64,000 bases of DNA from Marchantia polymorpha subsp. ruderalis (lineage: Eukaryota; Streptophyta; Marchantiopsida; Marchantiales; Marchantiaceae), in contig AP031352.1 in the NCBI GenBank assembly GCA_037833965.1, forward strand, positions 27,220,501 through 27,284,500, given 5' to 3'. Below the pieces are notes generated by a model, which saw nothing but the letters and a program-made list of their open reading frames with translations, searched no databases and was not told the origin of the DNA. Positions 48,642-62,335 of this stretch are shown piece after piece. Within the stretch, counting starts at the first letter, position 1, and each line of letters begins with the position of its first letter. The translations under genes were made by a program, and so were the position numbers.

Positions 48642-50900
48642 TTTTTTTCCAGATTAGGAAACCAGAAACCATTAGAAAAACGGATTACGCTCAAATTGTG
48701 GCAAGGGATATCAAAGTAATGGAAGGAACTCCTCCCATCGGCAGTGCTTGTAGCATCAGAACAATCCCCGTTATCCATGTCTGTGCAAGTGTTAGTGACA
48801 TAAGCAGCAAGTGATCTCTTTCTTACATACCCAAGCTCTGGAAGAAATGTATATACAATATTTAAGCTTCGAATTAAAAAGTGGGGAGACGCTGTGATGC
48901 AGATGAAGGGAACGTTTTCGATCATGATTGTTGCCCATATAGAGTACATAGACTGCAGTACGTAGTCAAACAAATTCCATTACTGCAGTGATGTCAAGAA
49001 GTGCGCGCCGTAAGTTGTCTTCTGAATAGGGCGTCGGGTGGCCACTTTGTCGTGTAGTTTCTTCGATTTCAAAACCCTAACCCTAGATTTCAATACTGTG
49101 TGTTGATTCCATAGGCAGTCAAGACACTTACTTTGATGCTATATTACACTGCTTTGCTGCGATGAGGATATCTGTCCTGCTACTTCCTCCAATCTCTCTG
49201 TAGTCGTCTACAAATCATCAGCATTAGCTTGGCTTCTGAGGTATATGCGTGGGACAGGGTTGCCTTAGTCTCTGTGTTCTTTCTTCGGAGTCCTCTCTCT
49301 GCTGTTGTTGCCAACCTCGTTACTTCCAGCAAATTGCGAGATAAGTTTGTTGAGTGTCAATATACGTCGGATACTCATCATCGTTAAGCCCAGTGATTGT
49401 TTGTGTACTTTCTAATTCTCTCTCTCTCAGCGTCGTCTCTTTCTATGATCACGCTCTTCACATCCATCGGCCCTCGCACCCTGTCGTGTTCTGTCCCGAA
49501 GTCGCACTTCCCGTAGTTTCAAGATATGTACAGTTTCAGTTACCTTTCAGTTATCTCATTTGCAATCTGATTGTCTCAAAAGACTTTAGAATTTTCTGTA
49601 ACTGTCTCTCATCACCCGGAGGGTTAGTGAGCAGGCCTCGACATCGAGCGATGGAGCTTGGCAATGATGACTTATTTTAATTTCACAGTTTGCCTGAATT
49701 ACATGATCGACGAAACCGAGCCTGAGTCAATTGCTCTGAAAACGGCATATCATCTCGTCACTTAGGCGCTCAATGGACGCCTCGTTCACACGAAGGTGCA
49801 ATCTCTCTGCAGTGATGATCAATCTTTGCATGTTAGACTATGGAGATGGTTCTTACCGTCCATGAATAACAACTTATTTCTGAGCAGAGAGATTAGATTA
49901 TCGTAGTTCACCACGTTGTACCGGACACAAGGCCGAACGTAGGTCTGCTCAATTTGACCGCCTTCGCCCTCTTCGCTTTCACTTTGATGAGTAGTAAACA
50001 AGAGCGATAATGCGAAGTGAATAAACTTAAAACTGGTCACAAACCCTTGATCACTCTGTAGAAGTACACCAGAAACACGAAACAAATACATGGACTTTTA
50101 CGCAGTAAGAGGTGAGCAAAACCGGGTGGCGTGCGCTGCACTTGAGGGAAGTTACGTTTTTCGGATCTTCGCGAGGCAAACAGAGGGAACGAAATTTCAG
50201 CTTCACAGTGCTGCGACGACTCCTTTCATCAAGAGCTTTGAAATCCCTCCAATATGCAAGAGACACGTAAATCTTCTCTCAGACTGTAGTGAAGTGATCT
50301 GCAAGCGTCGACGCGATCGACAACATGTTGCAGACTGCGAGATGCGAAGCCATCTATCAGGTGTGACGGCCTAGCGTATGGTACGTGAGAATCTCATGGT
50401 AGGTGGAAGTGTTATTCTGCTCAGTGTAAATATCCTGTAAGAGTTCATCAGTAGATGAACAGAAGGCGCACTTAAGCAGATTAGGCACATAGACTACCGT
50501 GTGTATTGCGACGATTCATTTCGGAGCACTCTGGAGCAAACCTTTGGCCTTTTCAAAACAGGAATACACTACTTGTACGACGAGAAAACTCTGCAAGTCG
50601 ATTTTCCCAATTATGTCTGAAAAGGAAAATCTAGTTGCTGTGAGAAGGAACACCAACAGGTAATTCTGAAACAACTGATGTGTATTTCGAGGGAAGAATA
50701 TACAATTTCACCTTCACCGTGTAGTAAGTAGTCTTCGGAAAAGACTGAATACGTTTATTTTATTATAGGGGTCTGAGTGAGAAAGTGAACGATGCTAATA
50801 CTCGATCATACACTTGTTCATGAACTTACCATTATGTAAGACTATATGTCGAGAGTTAAAGGAAAACCATCTTGACCCTGGTACATACGTCTATGTGAGT
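48642..50900. other. Intergenic DNA without a recognised gene
   Basis: It contains the OXA2-like 3' UTR. A double telobox, AAAACCCTAACCCTAGA, sits at 49071-49087 about 430 bp past the stop codon, possibly the promoter of an unrecognised plus-strand gene or a short interstitial telomeric repeat. The open frames at 49354-49680 and 50051-50374 have no recognisable domain and the first starts only at GTG. Confidence 0.45.
49071..49087. promoter_or_regulatory. Double telobox / short interstitial telomeric repeat
   Basis: AAAACCCTAACCCTAGA holds two CCCTAAA-type units in register with the plant telomere repeat. It is either a promoter telobox or a telomeric scar. No gene start can be assigned next to it. 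Confidence 0.5.
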
Positions 50901-52740
50901 TGGGCTTGGTTATAAACATTGCTTTCCCGAAAATAGCCTTCGCAACTTTCCCACTTGCATTTTTTCACAATGATTATTAGTATCAAAGCTTTTGCCCATA
51001 AATTGACGAAATCCACGAGCAACGTGTAAGCTCTTGCTCTACTCTCCCTCTGGAAACTCACAAATATTTGAATTTTACCAACTCATTGCAGTTCTCAATA
51101 ACCTAAGAATCCACAAGTACATCTTCACTCATTTCAGTTTTAAAATTATTGGAGTATACATAATTCACTTGAAAAACTAAAGAAATAAATGACAAGTAAA
51201 TTACGCTAATCATATGCATACAAATATTATAGAATTAAAAAATGATTTTACAAAAAAAAAATAAAAAAAAAACTATTTGAGTATTTATTTATTTATATTT
51301 AAAGATAAAATAGAAAGAATGTCTGATTACACAAAAAGAAAACAGTTAGAAGTTTACCTTTTCCAATTTCTTTTAATATAATTCTATTAAGTTGTGCTTT
51401 GAAGTTCACTTTATACTGATTGAAACATAAATTACAAAATATATCACGATTTAGCAAGTCGAATGATATTCTATGGAGAGTTGTGATATTGTACATTTTA
51501 CATTCGAGACTAAATGCCAGACAAAAGTAAAATATGATCTTTATTATTCAGCGATTTTATATTTTATAAATTTACATGTAATATTAAATACCATAAAAAT
51601 GAATTCAAATTTATCTTTCTTATCAAAAAAAATTTATAAAATCTTAACTATCTATTTATAAGAAAAATATGAAATTCATTACTTGGTAAAAGTTCAATAG
51701 TACATTGTGAATTCAGAATATTATAACTAATACAAGTTGATAGGTCTTTAGACTTGAGACATCATTGGCTGTCCCATGCTACAAACACTATAAATGCAGG
51801 AACTATCTCACAATAATTATGAATATCAATGATTATCTCTTCAATTTAGCGTTGAAGATTATATTTGTTTTGAAATAAATTGATGGATTTCCTGAATGAA
51901 ATAAGTGATCAAGATTCTCTAGGAAGAGAATATAATTAAACAATCAAAAAATGTTGAAATTATCACATGATACAGTATAATTTCATATTTGAGATGTAAA
52001 ATCTGTTCATATTAAGCTTTAGGTAAGCTAAAAATTTGAAAGAAAATATCAACTATTGAAAAAGCAATCGAAAAACACTTCCATTCTTCCAATTTTTATT
52101 TTTTTTAAAAATAATCGAAATTTTACTGATTGACACAAATTCGATGTTTACTCTGCATAGTTTCTCATAATCGGATATTGGATTGAAACGAATATATAAT
52201 TCTCAAATATAAATTATGTAATCTGTGATAACTTTCTTACATAAAGTATTACTGAACCATAACTACCATGTAGTTTTATTAAATTGATCTCGTACTGGAT
52301 TATAATGTTGGAGTTATATAGTGTTTAGGTTTTAGTGGTTATAATTTTTTTAAAAGTGATAAGTTTTTTTTTTATTTAACAGGAATAGGTACCGTGAAAA
52401 ATCCTGAGTATATCGAGTGTTGTCCAAAGATTAAAGAATGAAATTAAAATTTGATTGCTATGTTATGTAAAAATTTGAAAATGATAATTCTGTTTTATTG
52501 ATATTTGAAAAATATTCTTGAGGGGTTTGTAACTCTAAATATGGATTTTTTCAAGAATAAATAAATCATTTTATATTATTAATATCTTGAATTGAACTGA
52601 CTACGTTCGAAATTTAAAATTGAAATACACGAACGAGGGAAAATTCTAAAATAACTGTAGCACTAGTTTTATAGCCAGTATGCTTCCCTATGTTGAATTA
52701 AATTACTTTTTTACAATCAAACTGAAATAAGAAGATCTAA
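50901..52740. other. AT-rich block, probably transposon-derived
   Basis: Composition drops sharply, with A/T runs. I see no transposase, polymerase or LTR motif, and the short open frames at 51299-51661 look random. By analogy with the other two AT-rich blocks it is probably decayed repeat DNA. Confidence 0.4.
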
Positions 52741-55017
52741 TAGCAGAAGTTGTGTCACCTAAGGACTTTTAACTTGTTTAGAGAGACGACGAATAATCAA
52801 TTGATAAGACTGTTTGACCTATTTGGTTTGTCATTTAGGTTATTACCATTGCGGCCTGGAATGATGTTTCACACACACGTGAGCTTTTATAGTCAAGAGC
52901 ATTTTCACATCGAAGTCCCCCATTTTACCTCGTTTGACAACCGAACGTTCTCAAACGACGGAACGATAAGACCGACCTTTTATGTAAACCCAACATTTTT
53001 CACCACGAAGGAAAGCACGTGTGAAAATCATATGTGAACCGTGAGCACATATGTAGACGAAGTCGCCCTCGTTATCAAAAGTTTTATGCGCAGAAACAAC
53101 TAAACATGAACATGTGACTGATATTGGACTCCACCCAGCATCATGAAAGTGTCATACAGTCGTATGTTGTTTGCAAATGACATTTGATGTGTATGGTCGT
53201 TAGGCATTTGGTCGTACTGCACTTTGCGTTAGCAACCACAATTTGCAATCGATCGAGCTGAAACAGTCGATTCGATTCTGTTTAAGCTCTCGGGAGATTC
53301 CGAATTTGGAATTTTTCTTGCCAACCCGCGACGTGAACGGTTTTCTAACATTCAACAGCGGAGTAATCGCAAGATTTTGCCGTCGCGAAAGATGTGATCC
53401 ACCGACCTTTGAGTTGTTCTGCGGAGACCATGGGGGCCATTCTTGTGCAGTCCTGCAGACATTGAGCACCAAAGATCCACGCCCCATCCCCTGAACTTCT
53501 ATATCATTCCGTGGTGAGCTCACAAAAAGTAAGAGTGGGATTTTTCTGTTTTTTCACTCATGATTTGTGCATATCGTAAATTATGCATGACCTATCGCAG
53601 GGACAAAGGGAAAGGGACTAAGTTGTAGAAGCATGTCTCGCTTTCGCATTTCTTCCGCGTCCGTAACTTCCATCTATGGTCTTTGTAAATATTTTCTTGG
53701 ACGGAATTGGATGGAATATGATGAATTTTCGCTTTTCACCCTGTTGAGTGCAACTCTTAGAATAATAGGTTATGGATTTGACACTGTAGATTGCAACGCA
53801 TGCAAGAAAAGATTGTTCGAAATTGAAGATGGAATCGGTCTGATTGCAGCGGCTACTACACCATGTGCGAAATCGGATGGTTGTGGCGACAGACGCCATA
53901 TCTCAACCGTCTACCGCCCTGTCGTGGTGAAAGAAACCACACATAGGGAAACTGCACGGTTCTTTCTCATAGGATTCAACGAGAACTACATCAATTTGCT
54001 CGATCCTGGCGTATCAAACGTTACACACCAAAGTGTATGTGAAGATTTGGGATTTTCTGAATTTATTCCGTCTTTTTTGCTTAGCCAGAAAATTTTACAG
54101 GGATGAGCCCTAGAATTCGCAAGCACCGGTCTGCGAACGCAGTTCTCAGAATTTGACGTAATCATCTTCATCAGAAACGTAGATGGTTGTCGACAATAGG
54201 CAATTCTACAGGTTGCGCATCGAGTAAGAATATGAGCTTTATATTGCTGTTCGCTCGTTGAAACTTTCTGTGCAGTACGCATATGTGGACAGGAGGGTAT
54301 TCTTTTGGTCACCTCAATTCGATTGCTGATATAGCTCTTCAGATTGTCCGTTGATTACCAGGATGGTTAAATAATGGTGTTGAAAAGCGTTATTTGAGAG
54401 ATCAGCCGTATTCTATTTCCTGAAAGATCAGGAAGAATTCACTACATTGCCTGTTAGGAATATTGTGCTCTTGGTGTTGTGCTCAACTTCCTGCAGTTTT
54501 CTCCACATCACCCTCTGGTGCTTATTTACATCCGTGTTTAAAAGCCATACTGTCTGACGGGGGTTTTTAGATCCAAGATGTCGCAGTAGGTAGGTCTCTC
54601 TTCTCAGACTATATATTAGAGCGAAGAAACGGTTAACACAGTCTCTTGGTGGACATTAACCTGCGATTCTTGCCGCTAACGAGAAGGCTGTGCTCTAAAA
54701 TACCTTATAAACCGGGTATTAATGATAAGACACCAAATTTCACAAGTACATCATGAATGTGGTGCCTTCTTCCCGTTCCTCTTCGTCGAATTGGTACGGA
54801 AGTGGTTAGGACGTAAATGAATCCACTAGAAAGTGTATCTACCACTAATTCCATGAAGAAGACCTGTTTGTATTACGAAGTGTACGAATATGTGAAATAG
54901 GAGATCAATTACTGAAATGATACAATCAATTCTGAAAGAGAAGCTGTGGTATAACATCGCCACAGTTGTAATCCTCATACTGCACTGTCGTTTTCCATTG
55001 TCGTAGTTTGTAGATAT

Positions 55018-55047
55018 AGACCTTGTGCCCTAGCTGACCGGTGCTAG
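55018..55047 (+). repeat. Helitron-3'-end-like motif, copy 3
   Basis: AGACC (55018-55022) ... ACC/GGT closing pair ... CCGGTGCTAG followed by T. The internal stem is weak, so it is recognised only by its outer frame AGACC...CGGTGCTA, shared with the copies at 11136 and 30404. Confidence 0.35.
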
Positions 55048-55291
55048 TAATCTACAGAATAAATTTGGACGAGACAAATTCGGGGTAGAAGCATGAGGAA
55101 AGTGAGAGAGGACCGCATGAGACTGAAGAGGGTCTCTGTTGTAGTGGGAAATGTCTTTAGAAATGAATAGCTCAGAATTTTCAGGCAGTTAAGACAATCT
55201 TTACCAATCTACCCTCCACATGACTATAAAAGTCCCAATATTTGTCGTCTCTCCGTTCTCTCGAGTCATCATCAGATGTAGTGCCATCAGA

Positions 55292-55319
55292 TCATACCAA
55301 GCCAGTTGGCTTGGTATGA
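55292..55319. repeat. 28-bp palindrome upstream of the bromodomain gene
   Basis: TCATACCAAGCCA (55292-55304), GT, TGGCTTGGTATGA (55307-55319). The arms are exact 13-bp reverse complements with a 2-bp spacer. It lies 190 bp before the start codon, in the probable promoter or 5' UTR. Confidence 0.92.
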
Positions 55320-55508
55320 GTAATTTCATTGCGCATAAATGCAACATTCTGTGAAGATTAGCCATGTGATCTCTTGTGTTTTTTATTCCGCTATGTTGTC
55401 TTCTTCTGAGGCATTTTACTAGTGCTCAAAGTAGGAATCTTGACTTGCAGGTATCGATGGAAAAATCTGGATCGAGGTAGACGCTGTTGTCCCGGTTGTT
55501 GAAAGGAC

Positions 55509-58500
55509 ATGACGGAGTTCGTTATGGGCCCCTCAGTCGTGCCGGCTCTTCAACTTGTTGCTCTCAGACAGCTTCCGAAGAATTCTCTTCTGAACGGAAC
55601 TCAAGATGAGCGAAACGGTGGTTATAATGTAGGGGAGGAAAGTATGGCTTGTCTTACAAACTTGGCTGATTCAAGCGGATGTCCATGGAGTTCGATTGGT
55701 TGTCATTGGAGTAAGCAAACAGCTGAAAAGTCTTCAGGCTGCCTGGTCTTGAGGAAGAGTAATGGACTTGAAGAGCTTTGTAAGTGATGATCGTGGGAGT
55801 TTCCAGATTTGTGTGCACTGGTCTATGAAGCCGATAGTTTTTATGAGATGCGTAGATGATCAAATTAAAATCTATTACTTCATATGTCATCCATCTCTTC
55901 AATTTCGAGCTGCATAGCATACACCCTTTCCTGAGTTGTTTCGTTAGAGATGATGATTTGCGTGTCTGTCGTATTAGTTCTGAACGAGTCTCTTTACTCA
56001 GTTTGTGCAGTTGCTCAACAATCGGAAGTAGGATTTCTTAGTGACCGGAAGAGTGATTCAACGGGTGAATCTAAAAGCAGTGGCGCTGACAATCTGATAT
56101 GCATCAGTGATGGGGAGGTGCGGATTTCATGTAAACGAAAAGCTTATGTTCATAATGGAGGACGACTTAAAGGTGATATTGCTAGTGAACGTGACGACAC
56201 AATGGATACTGGGACATATCAGTTGGATCATGATCGAAAGGACAATTGTGGTCAACATTCGCCCGAATGTAACACAAGCCATCTGAAGCCACAAGTTGAG
56301 AAGCTTGGTTGGAAAAACGGAAGGTAAGGTTTTCTACTGTCCATGGTTCTTTATTACTTCTCTTTGTGCCTTTGGCCAATAACTAATGAGAAAGATTTGT
56401 TTTCACTTCCTTGATTACCATCGCCAGTCATTGCTTGTGGGCTTCAGAGCGCTAAGAAGCGCTCTTTGGGAGTAGCCAAATTCAGTTTTGATACGTGTAA
56501 GATGAAGGAATGTGTATAAGTGTTGGACAGCTCGCATTCTTTCCGCCACAACTCATAGAAATTACTTTGTCTTAAAGAATTGGCCTAAAAATAAATATAT
56601 CGTGACGTTGAATATGTTCCTAAAATTTTTGAGTAAAAATCGATAGGCAAACGGCATCTTAAACTTTTTGCTTTGGCAGACATGCTGAGAATAGAAGGAA
56701 ACGATGGGCCCAATCAGATCCGATGCTGGACATATGGAAAGCAGTGTCTGCATCCAGGCACGCTGCTCCTTTTCGCAGGTACTTTGTAGTCAGAATTATT
56801 GAACGTTCATGTCAGCATTGAATATTCGATTGTTATAATGTATATCTTGATTGTCATCTTCTACACGTCCATGGTCGACATCTCTTGATTCCTGTAAATA
56901 TGAAATGCAGACCTGTAGCTTTGCTGGATGACTATAACTCGATTATCAGGCAGCCCATAGATCTCAGCACCATTCGTCGACAGCTCGAGGTTTGTGTTGT
57001 TCTGTCGGGTTTTCTTTCACACGGTGGATGAAACTTTAGAAAGTCACTTGAATTTTCCTATTTCTATGTGCAAGTATTGATTGGTGTGACCACCACAATT
57101 ATGATCGTGCTTTACTGCCGTGTAGCTCGAGGTGATTACATCAGGAGAGTAGGAGGTGTTGTTTCCATTTGCTCTCATGCACGAAGTTAGCAATGAGTTC
57201 TCAGCTCTATTTTGATGTTCTGTTTTCAGAGTGATGAGTCCTACAATCTGGAGTCACTTCGGCGAGATCTGATGTTGATGGTCACGAATGCTCTGGTTGG
57301 TTTCCAAATTCTCACCTTTCCTGAGGATGCAATTTAATTACTTTATCACCCCTTTAATTGGAATTGCTCGAGAGCTTTAACGATGCTAAGGATTTAGTTG
57401 ACTCTACTGATGGTATTTTTTTCTAGGTCTACAACAAAAGTGGTACAGAAACCTATGACATGGCCGTCAAATTGAAGGCTCATGCTTGCAGGTTGTTTGA
57501 GGTTTGTGACCAGCTCCTGTTTGAGACTGTACTGGGACGTTCCACCTCAGGAACAATAGTTCGTTATCTTGAATTCTGTGTTTTTTCGTCGGCGTTTCTT
57601 TTGCTCCGTCACTATCTTACCAGAACCGCACACTTGTTTGGTATATTCTCGTCACAGTTCATCTTTTTGCTTGGAATTCTATACAGACGTACGGGAACAA
57701 AATGATGAAATTGCCGAGTAACTATTGGCTTCAAACTAGCATATCGAATAGTAAGATGTTTCCGTTTTGAAGCACAGAGATGAAGGCAGAATGCTGAAGC
57801 TTTTTGAATTTTATTTTATAGGGAGACGGAAAGGACTCCATCTTGTTCGGTTATAAGGCGTCCTCCCTTGGAAATTCAAGCAAGTCAGCTGTTAAGTAAG
57901 TAGCCTACATCCTCTACAGTGGGTAACGATTAGAAAGCTTGTGATGAACTTCCATAATGGATAAATAATTAATAAGAAACTTTTTTTTTTCTCTCTTGCG
58001 CGTTCAAACTACAAGTAAAGACATATGATACAAATGACGAGAACACTGGTTGATATGTGCATGTGTTACATTGAAGACACCTTTGGAAGAATTATTATAT
58101 TGAAGGAAGCTAAGGGTGAACTTTGGGTTTAATTAGACATTAGCCGATATGATGATCGAAGTCCTAGTAGTCTCAGCCGTCGTTACAGTTCCTAAGATTA
58201 GTTGGTGTATCCTCGGTAAGCGTTGGAACGTATGACTTGGTTCCATCTTTATGTATCCAACCTATATTCTGGGTTGACTGAAGCCTCTGGATTTATATTC
58301 AGCATTGGTAATCCAGGTTTGACATTCTTTCCTGGGCACTTTCAAGGTACCAGTTAACATTGCTCTTCCAGTCTGTTCGTTACTTCGTTGTCCTCTACAT
58401 TTATGTTGCTTCGACATCGTACGACTTGCTGCTCTTTTCCTTCATTCAATTTCCTTCAGAATGGATTGCATTGGCTTGTTTTGCTTCCAACTCCTGTCAT

Positions 58501-61500
58501 TTTCGATCGGACAGGACTCCACGGGATTTTCTTACTTCAAGCTTCATTCAAGTAGGTTACAGTTTGTTCGCTTCACGCGTGCAATGCTTTTTATCATCTT
58601 GGTATATGCAGGTCACAATAGGGCTCCAGTCTACTGGCACGTTTGTAATTATATTCATAGTTCCTGCCGCTTGTTTGGAGCAACATTCGATATTGCTAAA
58701 TTATTTCACACACACAGTGAAATAACCAGACCAGGCTTGCTCTCCGGCATTGGCTGGTCTGCCGGGTAGATGTGTTGCGTGTTGCAAATGTATTCCTGTC
58801 TCGTGCGGTTATGGGCAGAAACCCATGCACCTCGGTACACCCTGATGACGCCGCTGAACTGCGAATTTGACACTGTTTCTTGTCATTGAGCTGTCGGGGA
58901 TGGTCACCGGTATCGGTCGGATCCACCGTGCTGGCCCACACCTCACTAGACGATTTAGACCTTCGTTTTGTTCTTTGCTGCACTGCCTCTTACACATGTA
59001 TGCCTTGGCTTGTCACGTGTTTACTGTGCGTAGTCCTTCACGTCTCTGATCTTTGTGCTCTGCGATAAGGCTCAGTTGATAAACCTATGAGGTTGATCTC
59101 CTGCTATCCGTATAGAAGTCATGATAGCCGTGAAGGGTTTTTCTCTCATGTTTTCGGTCCTTAAGCTTTACTTTACACTTATATTGTTTGTTGATAATCA
59201 CATGAATACGCGTAGTTAGTGTGGCTTTCGTTATTAATGTACGACACGTTCTCATTATTTTCAGGGTATCGAAAGCCAAAGCTGCTTTGCAAAATGCAGC
59301 AGAGCTTTTTAATGAGTGTGAAAGCCTACCTCTTGCTCCTGTGAAAAAGCATCGGACGATGCGAAGACCCAGAACATGCATTAATAACGATGGCGGTGGA
59401 TTGAGAAGTGACGTGGCGAATGGAGCTGCGATGGATAATATAAGTGAAGAGGAAGCGGCAGCTGTCCTGATTTGCTTCAGCAGCGGACAAGCAGGGGATG
59501 AAAAACATGCACCTTCTATGTCCAAGGTTGCGAAGTTGGAATCTCCAAGGAAACGGCTGAAGAGGGTTGAAACAGAGATTGATGAATCTTATTCATGGTA
59601 CGTCGGTGAATACTCAAAGTAATCTCAAAGTATACCCCCAGGTGACAGGCTTTGAACGTTGTTCTTTAGCACTGGTGACGGTGAGGCTTGTGGCTGTGAC
59701 TGCTGTATTTCTTTTCCGCTGTGGTCCAGAAATGTGTTTATAAATCTGTTGTGGTTCTCTGGCCCACCAACTATTTAAAAAAATGTGTGTTTTGTTTGCA
59801 GTTCGGACACTCCAGATGATATTTCGCATACGGACCATAATCTAATGGCCGTGAACCTTAGTATTATGACTACAAGTCTCCGCCCTGCAACTGCAACCTC
59901 ATTACGTGGTATAGAAATCAGACCCATGTTAGAGGAGTCTGAGAAGTACAGGTACTGGACGGCCATGGACATCTCTCAAACAAAGAAGTTTGAAAATTTA
60001 GGAGTATCTGTTTCTGTAATTAACGAGGACCCAAGGGGAACATCTACCATTAGCAATCGAGATGAAAATGCGGTTGGGAATCAAAGAAGTGAGAGAACCT
60101 GTATGGGTTTGAAGCACAAGTGGCAGGAACGTTGGCGAATGCAGTCAGCTGCGAGTTCCGAGAGTAGTGGTCCTATGCAGCAGTCAAGTGATGCCGTTGG
60201 AGTCAATACTTTTGTTGATAAGTATTCCATGGAGGATGGCTCTGGTGCAGAGACAAACTATAGGCCTTTCCCTCAGGTACTTCAAATTTGACGGTAAAGA
60301 TTTTCAGTCGAATGGTAGTCAAAGCATATGCATTAGCTGGGGACATCCTTTTTGCACACATCAACTTGGCATTGTTATTGGATTAAGGCTTTCAGGGCCA
60401 AGTTATTTACTAGCACGAGTCAACTGAAAGCAACTGTATAAAGTGGCGTTTGTCCAAGCTCTAGAAGGCATTTTGATTCTACATCGAGAACGTGACATGT
60501 CTTCCTTCTGCTCTGACTAGGATATTTTGTCAGTTGATAGCACTTGTGTAGACTGCAGGAGCGTACTCAAGTGTCGCGCCTCTGGTGTAGGTGGCATTTC
60601 TTTTGTCAGAAATCATCACAAGTCTCAGGTAGGAGCTTCTAGCTTTTATTTTCTAATGTACCAGGTGTTTATGGCACTTTGTAAATGGGACAGTGGTTGA
60701 CATGATATACGGAGTGATAAAATCTGAATGCATGCCATGTGTTAAGGCATTCATCCAGCACAAGCGTCCAACCGTCAATAGATGTTGACACTGATGTCAA
60801 CTCTTGGACGTATTTTCCTTACATCCTATAATTTTTTCGGTGGCCACATTAGCTAGCTGGAGCAGTATAATCCATGTGGATCCTACGTCGTCATGGTGTG
60901 TCCTGTAATCAGATTACACCAATTGATGTGAAACAACGTGAAAGTGTGTCAGTTCATGGTTGTTAGTGCTCTGAGGGATAGGCATGGTCAAATGTGGGGC
61001 AATTGTCCCAATCAACAATGAGTATAGTTTATGTTTTTGGTGGTCCTCAGCATCCTTTAGTTTGAAAGATACATATGAGGTTACGTCTAACTCGGACCTC
61101 TTGTCGTGTATGGTACTTTGTCTGTAGCAATTTGCACTTGCAGGTTGATGTGCGGAGTTGCTTGCACGACTCCTTATTGTTGAGGTTCGTGTGCAAAATG
61201 TATCGTTGTTGAAGAACGGATGTTGTAGAATATCTTGCCTTGGGATCTGTAGTCAAAATTCCTTGCTAGTTCCATATTCTTTAGTATGAAAGCGGAGCGC
61301 CTCATTCTAAAGCAGGAATAGCGGGTTCGAAACATAGTCTGGCGTTGAAGTCTTTTGCGATCGTCGAGTTCAGTCATTGAAGTGCAACATTCAACGATAA
61401 TTCTGACTTGTGGAGCCATTGATGCACAGCCCAGGCAGGGTACCTGTGTTATTGTGTCATGCACAAATTCCAGTACACTGGTCACAATCCATGCAAGATT

Positions 61501-62335
61501 ATATGTTTTGTTGAGTTCGTGGAAGGTAAGAGCGCACTTCGACCCTAGCCTTGCTCAAATACTTTCAGGATGCTCCTATTTGAAGTATTTTACAAGCTGG
61601 GAGAGAAGAACGTGTGTGACAGGTGCAGCATAACATTCTTCTTCTACTTCACCATTCGAAATCAGTAGGTTATATTTTTATCTTCCTCTTCTCTTACCAA
61701 GGAGTCTTTATTATTTGAGTAAAATTCCGTGAGCATCCACAGGTGTAAATCAGCTGAACTGTGTTGCAGACGTTTTCCGTTCTTTTCTAGATCTGGTTTA
61801 ACATTGTACCGCATGAGAAAATGGCATTCATTATTAGTATATGTTTCGTGTAGTCTAACAATTCCATAGTTTACTACCTTCTGGTGGCTTCTCCTAGAGT
61901 TGATAAAGATGCATGACATCTGACATCAAGGGTGGGATCTTTCTGTTTCGTTTGAAACTTGAAAAGCATTCCAGGAACGTACTTAAGAAGCAGCCTGTTT
62001 CTGCACGGAATAGCCTTTTCACTACCAATTTCGCCTGAACTGTGCCTATTCACAAGAGTTGGCGTAGTTGAGGCGTGAAGTCTTACGCCTAAGCAAATTC
62101 ATCTGTTTGGGTAGCTCAAGGACTTCATAGTCTTGGTAATTTTGCAGATCTAACCACGCGTTTTACTACTGTTGTTTAGCTACAGTTATTATCAGTACCT
62201 TGGGAAGCGGATGAAATTTACTTGAGAGTCCTAGCACAATAATTTGGGCCTTTTGCCGTATGATATCTTGCTACGTTTTGCAGAGATGAATCTATGAAAG
62301 AGAACGTCTTGAGTCCAAAGGGGAGTAGCAAGTGA
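55509..62335 (+). CDS. Divergent bromodomain protein
   Basis: Probable acetyl-lysine reader in chromatin. Twelve exons: 55509-55779, 56011-56323, 56680-56778, 56911-56989, 57230-57295, 57427-57501, 57822-57895, 59265-59597, 59802-60276, 60521-60628, 61144-61184, 62284-62335. They total 1,986 bp, 661 aa, all in phase. The last two exons are supported only by splice sites and frame. The bromodomain is at about 205-301: DPMLDIWKAVSASRHAAPF, DDYNSIIRQPIDLSTIRRQL (the ZA loop and PxDL block), LRRDLMLMVTNALVYNKSG with the conserved YN (Y278, N279), then MAVKLKAHACRLFE. The pattern LLDxxxxIxxxxHAxxFxR and IRxPIDLxTI recalls plant BRD8-like bromodomain proteins, but no MYB/SANT domain is seen N-terminally. 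Residues 1-195 and 326-661 are charged, with an RKRLKRVE basic patch (about 425) and no known domain. The 1.4-kb intron 57896-59264 has nothing recognisable. Confidence 0.82.

Larger units (their letters stand above)
52741..55508. other. Intergenic DNA upstream of the bromodomain gene
   Basis: The longest ATG-started frame is 53633-54106 (157 aa, beginning MSRFRISSASVT). It has no recognisable domain, and I cannot say if it is real. The other frames are shorter or start at GTG or TTG. A Helitron-like hairpin is at 55018-55047 and a 28-bp palindrome at 55292-55319, close to the bromodomain start. Confidence 0.45.

Noticed and set aside
61318-61340. GGGTTCGAAAC resembling a tRNA T-arm
   Set aside because: No matching acceptor, D-arm or anticodon stem at the correct spacing.
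61454-61529. Possible extra bromodomain-gene exon reading TLVTIHARLYVLLSSWK with a good GTAAGA donor
   Set aside because: Adding it leaves the last exon out of phase unless another unseen exon is added, so the simpler in-frame ending was kept.
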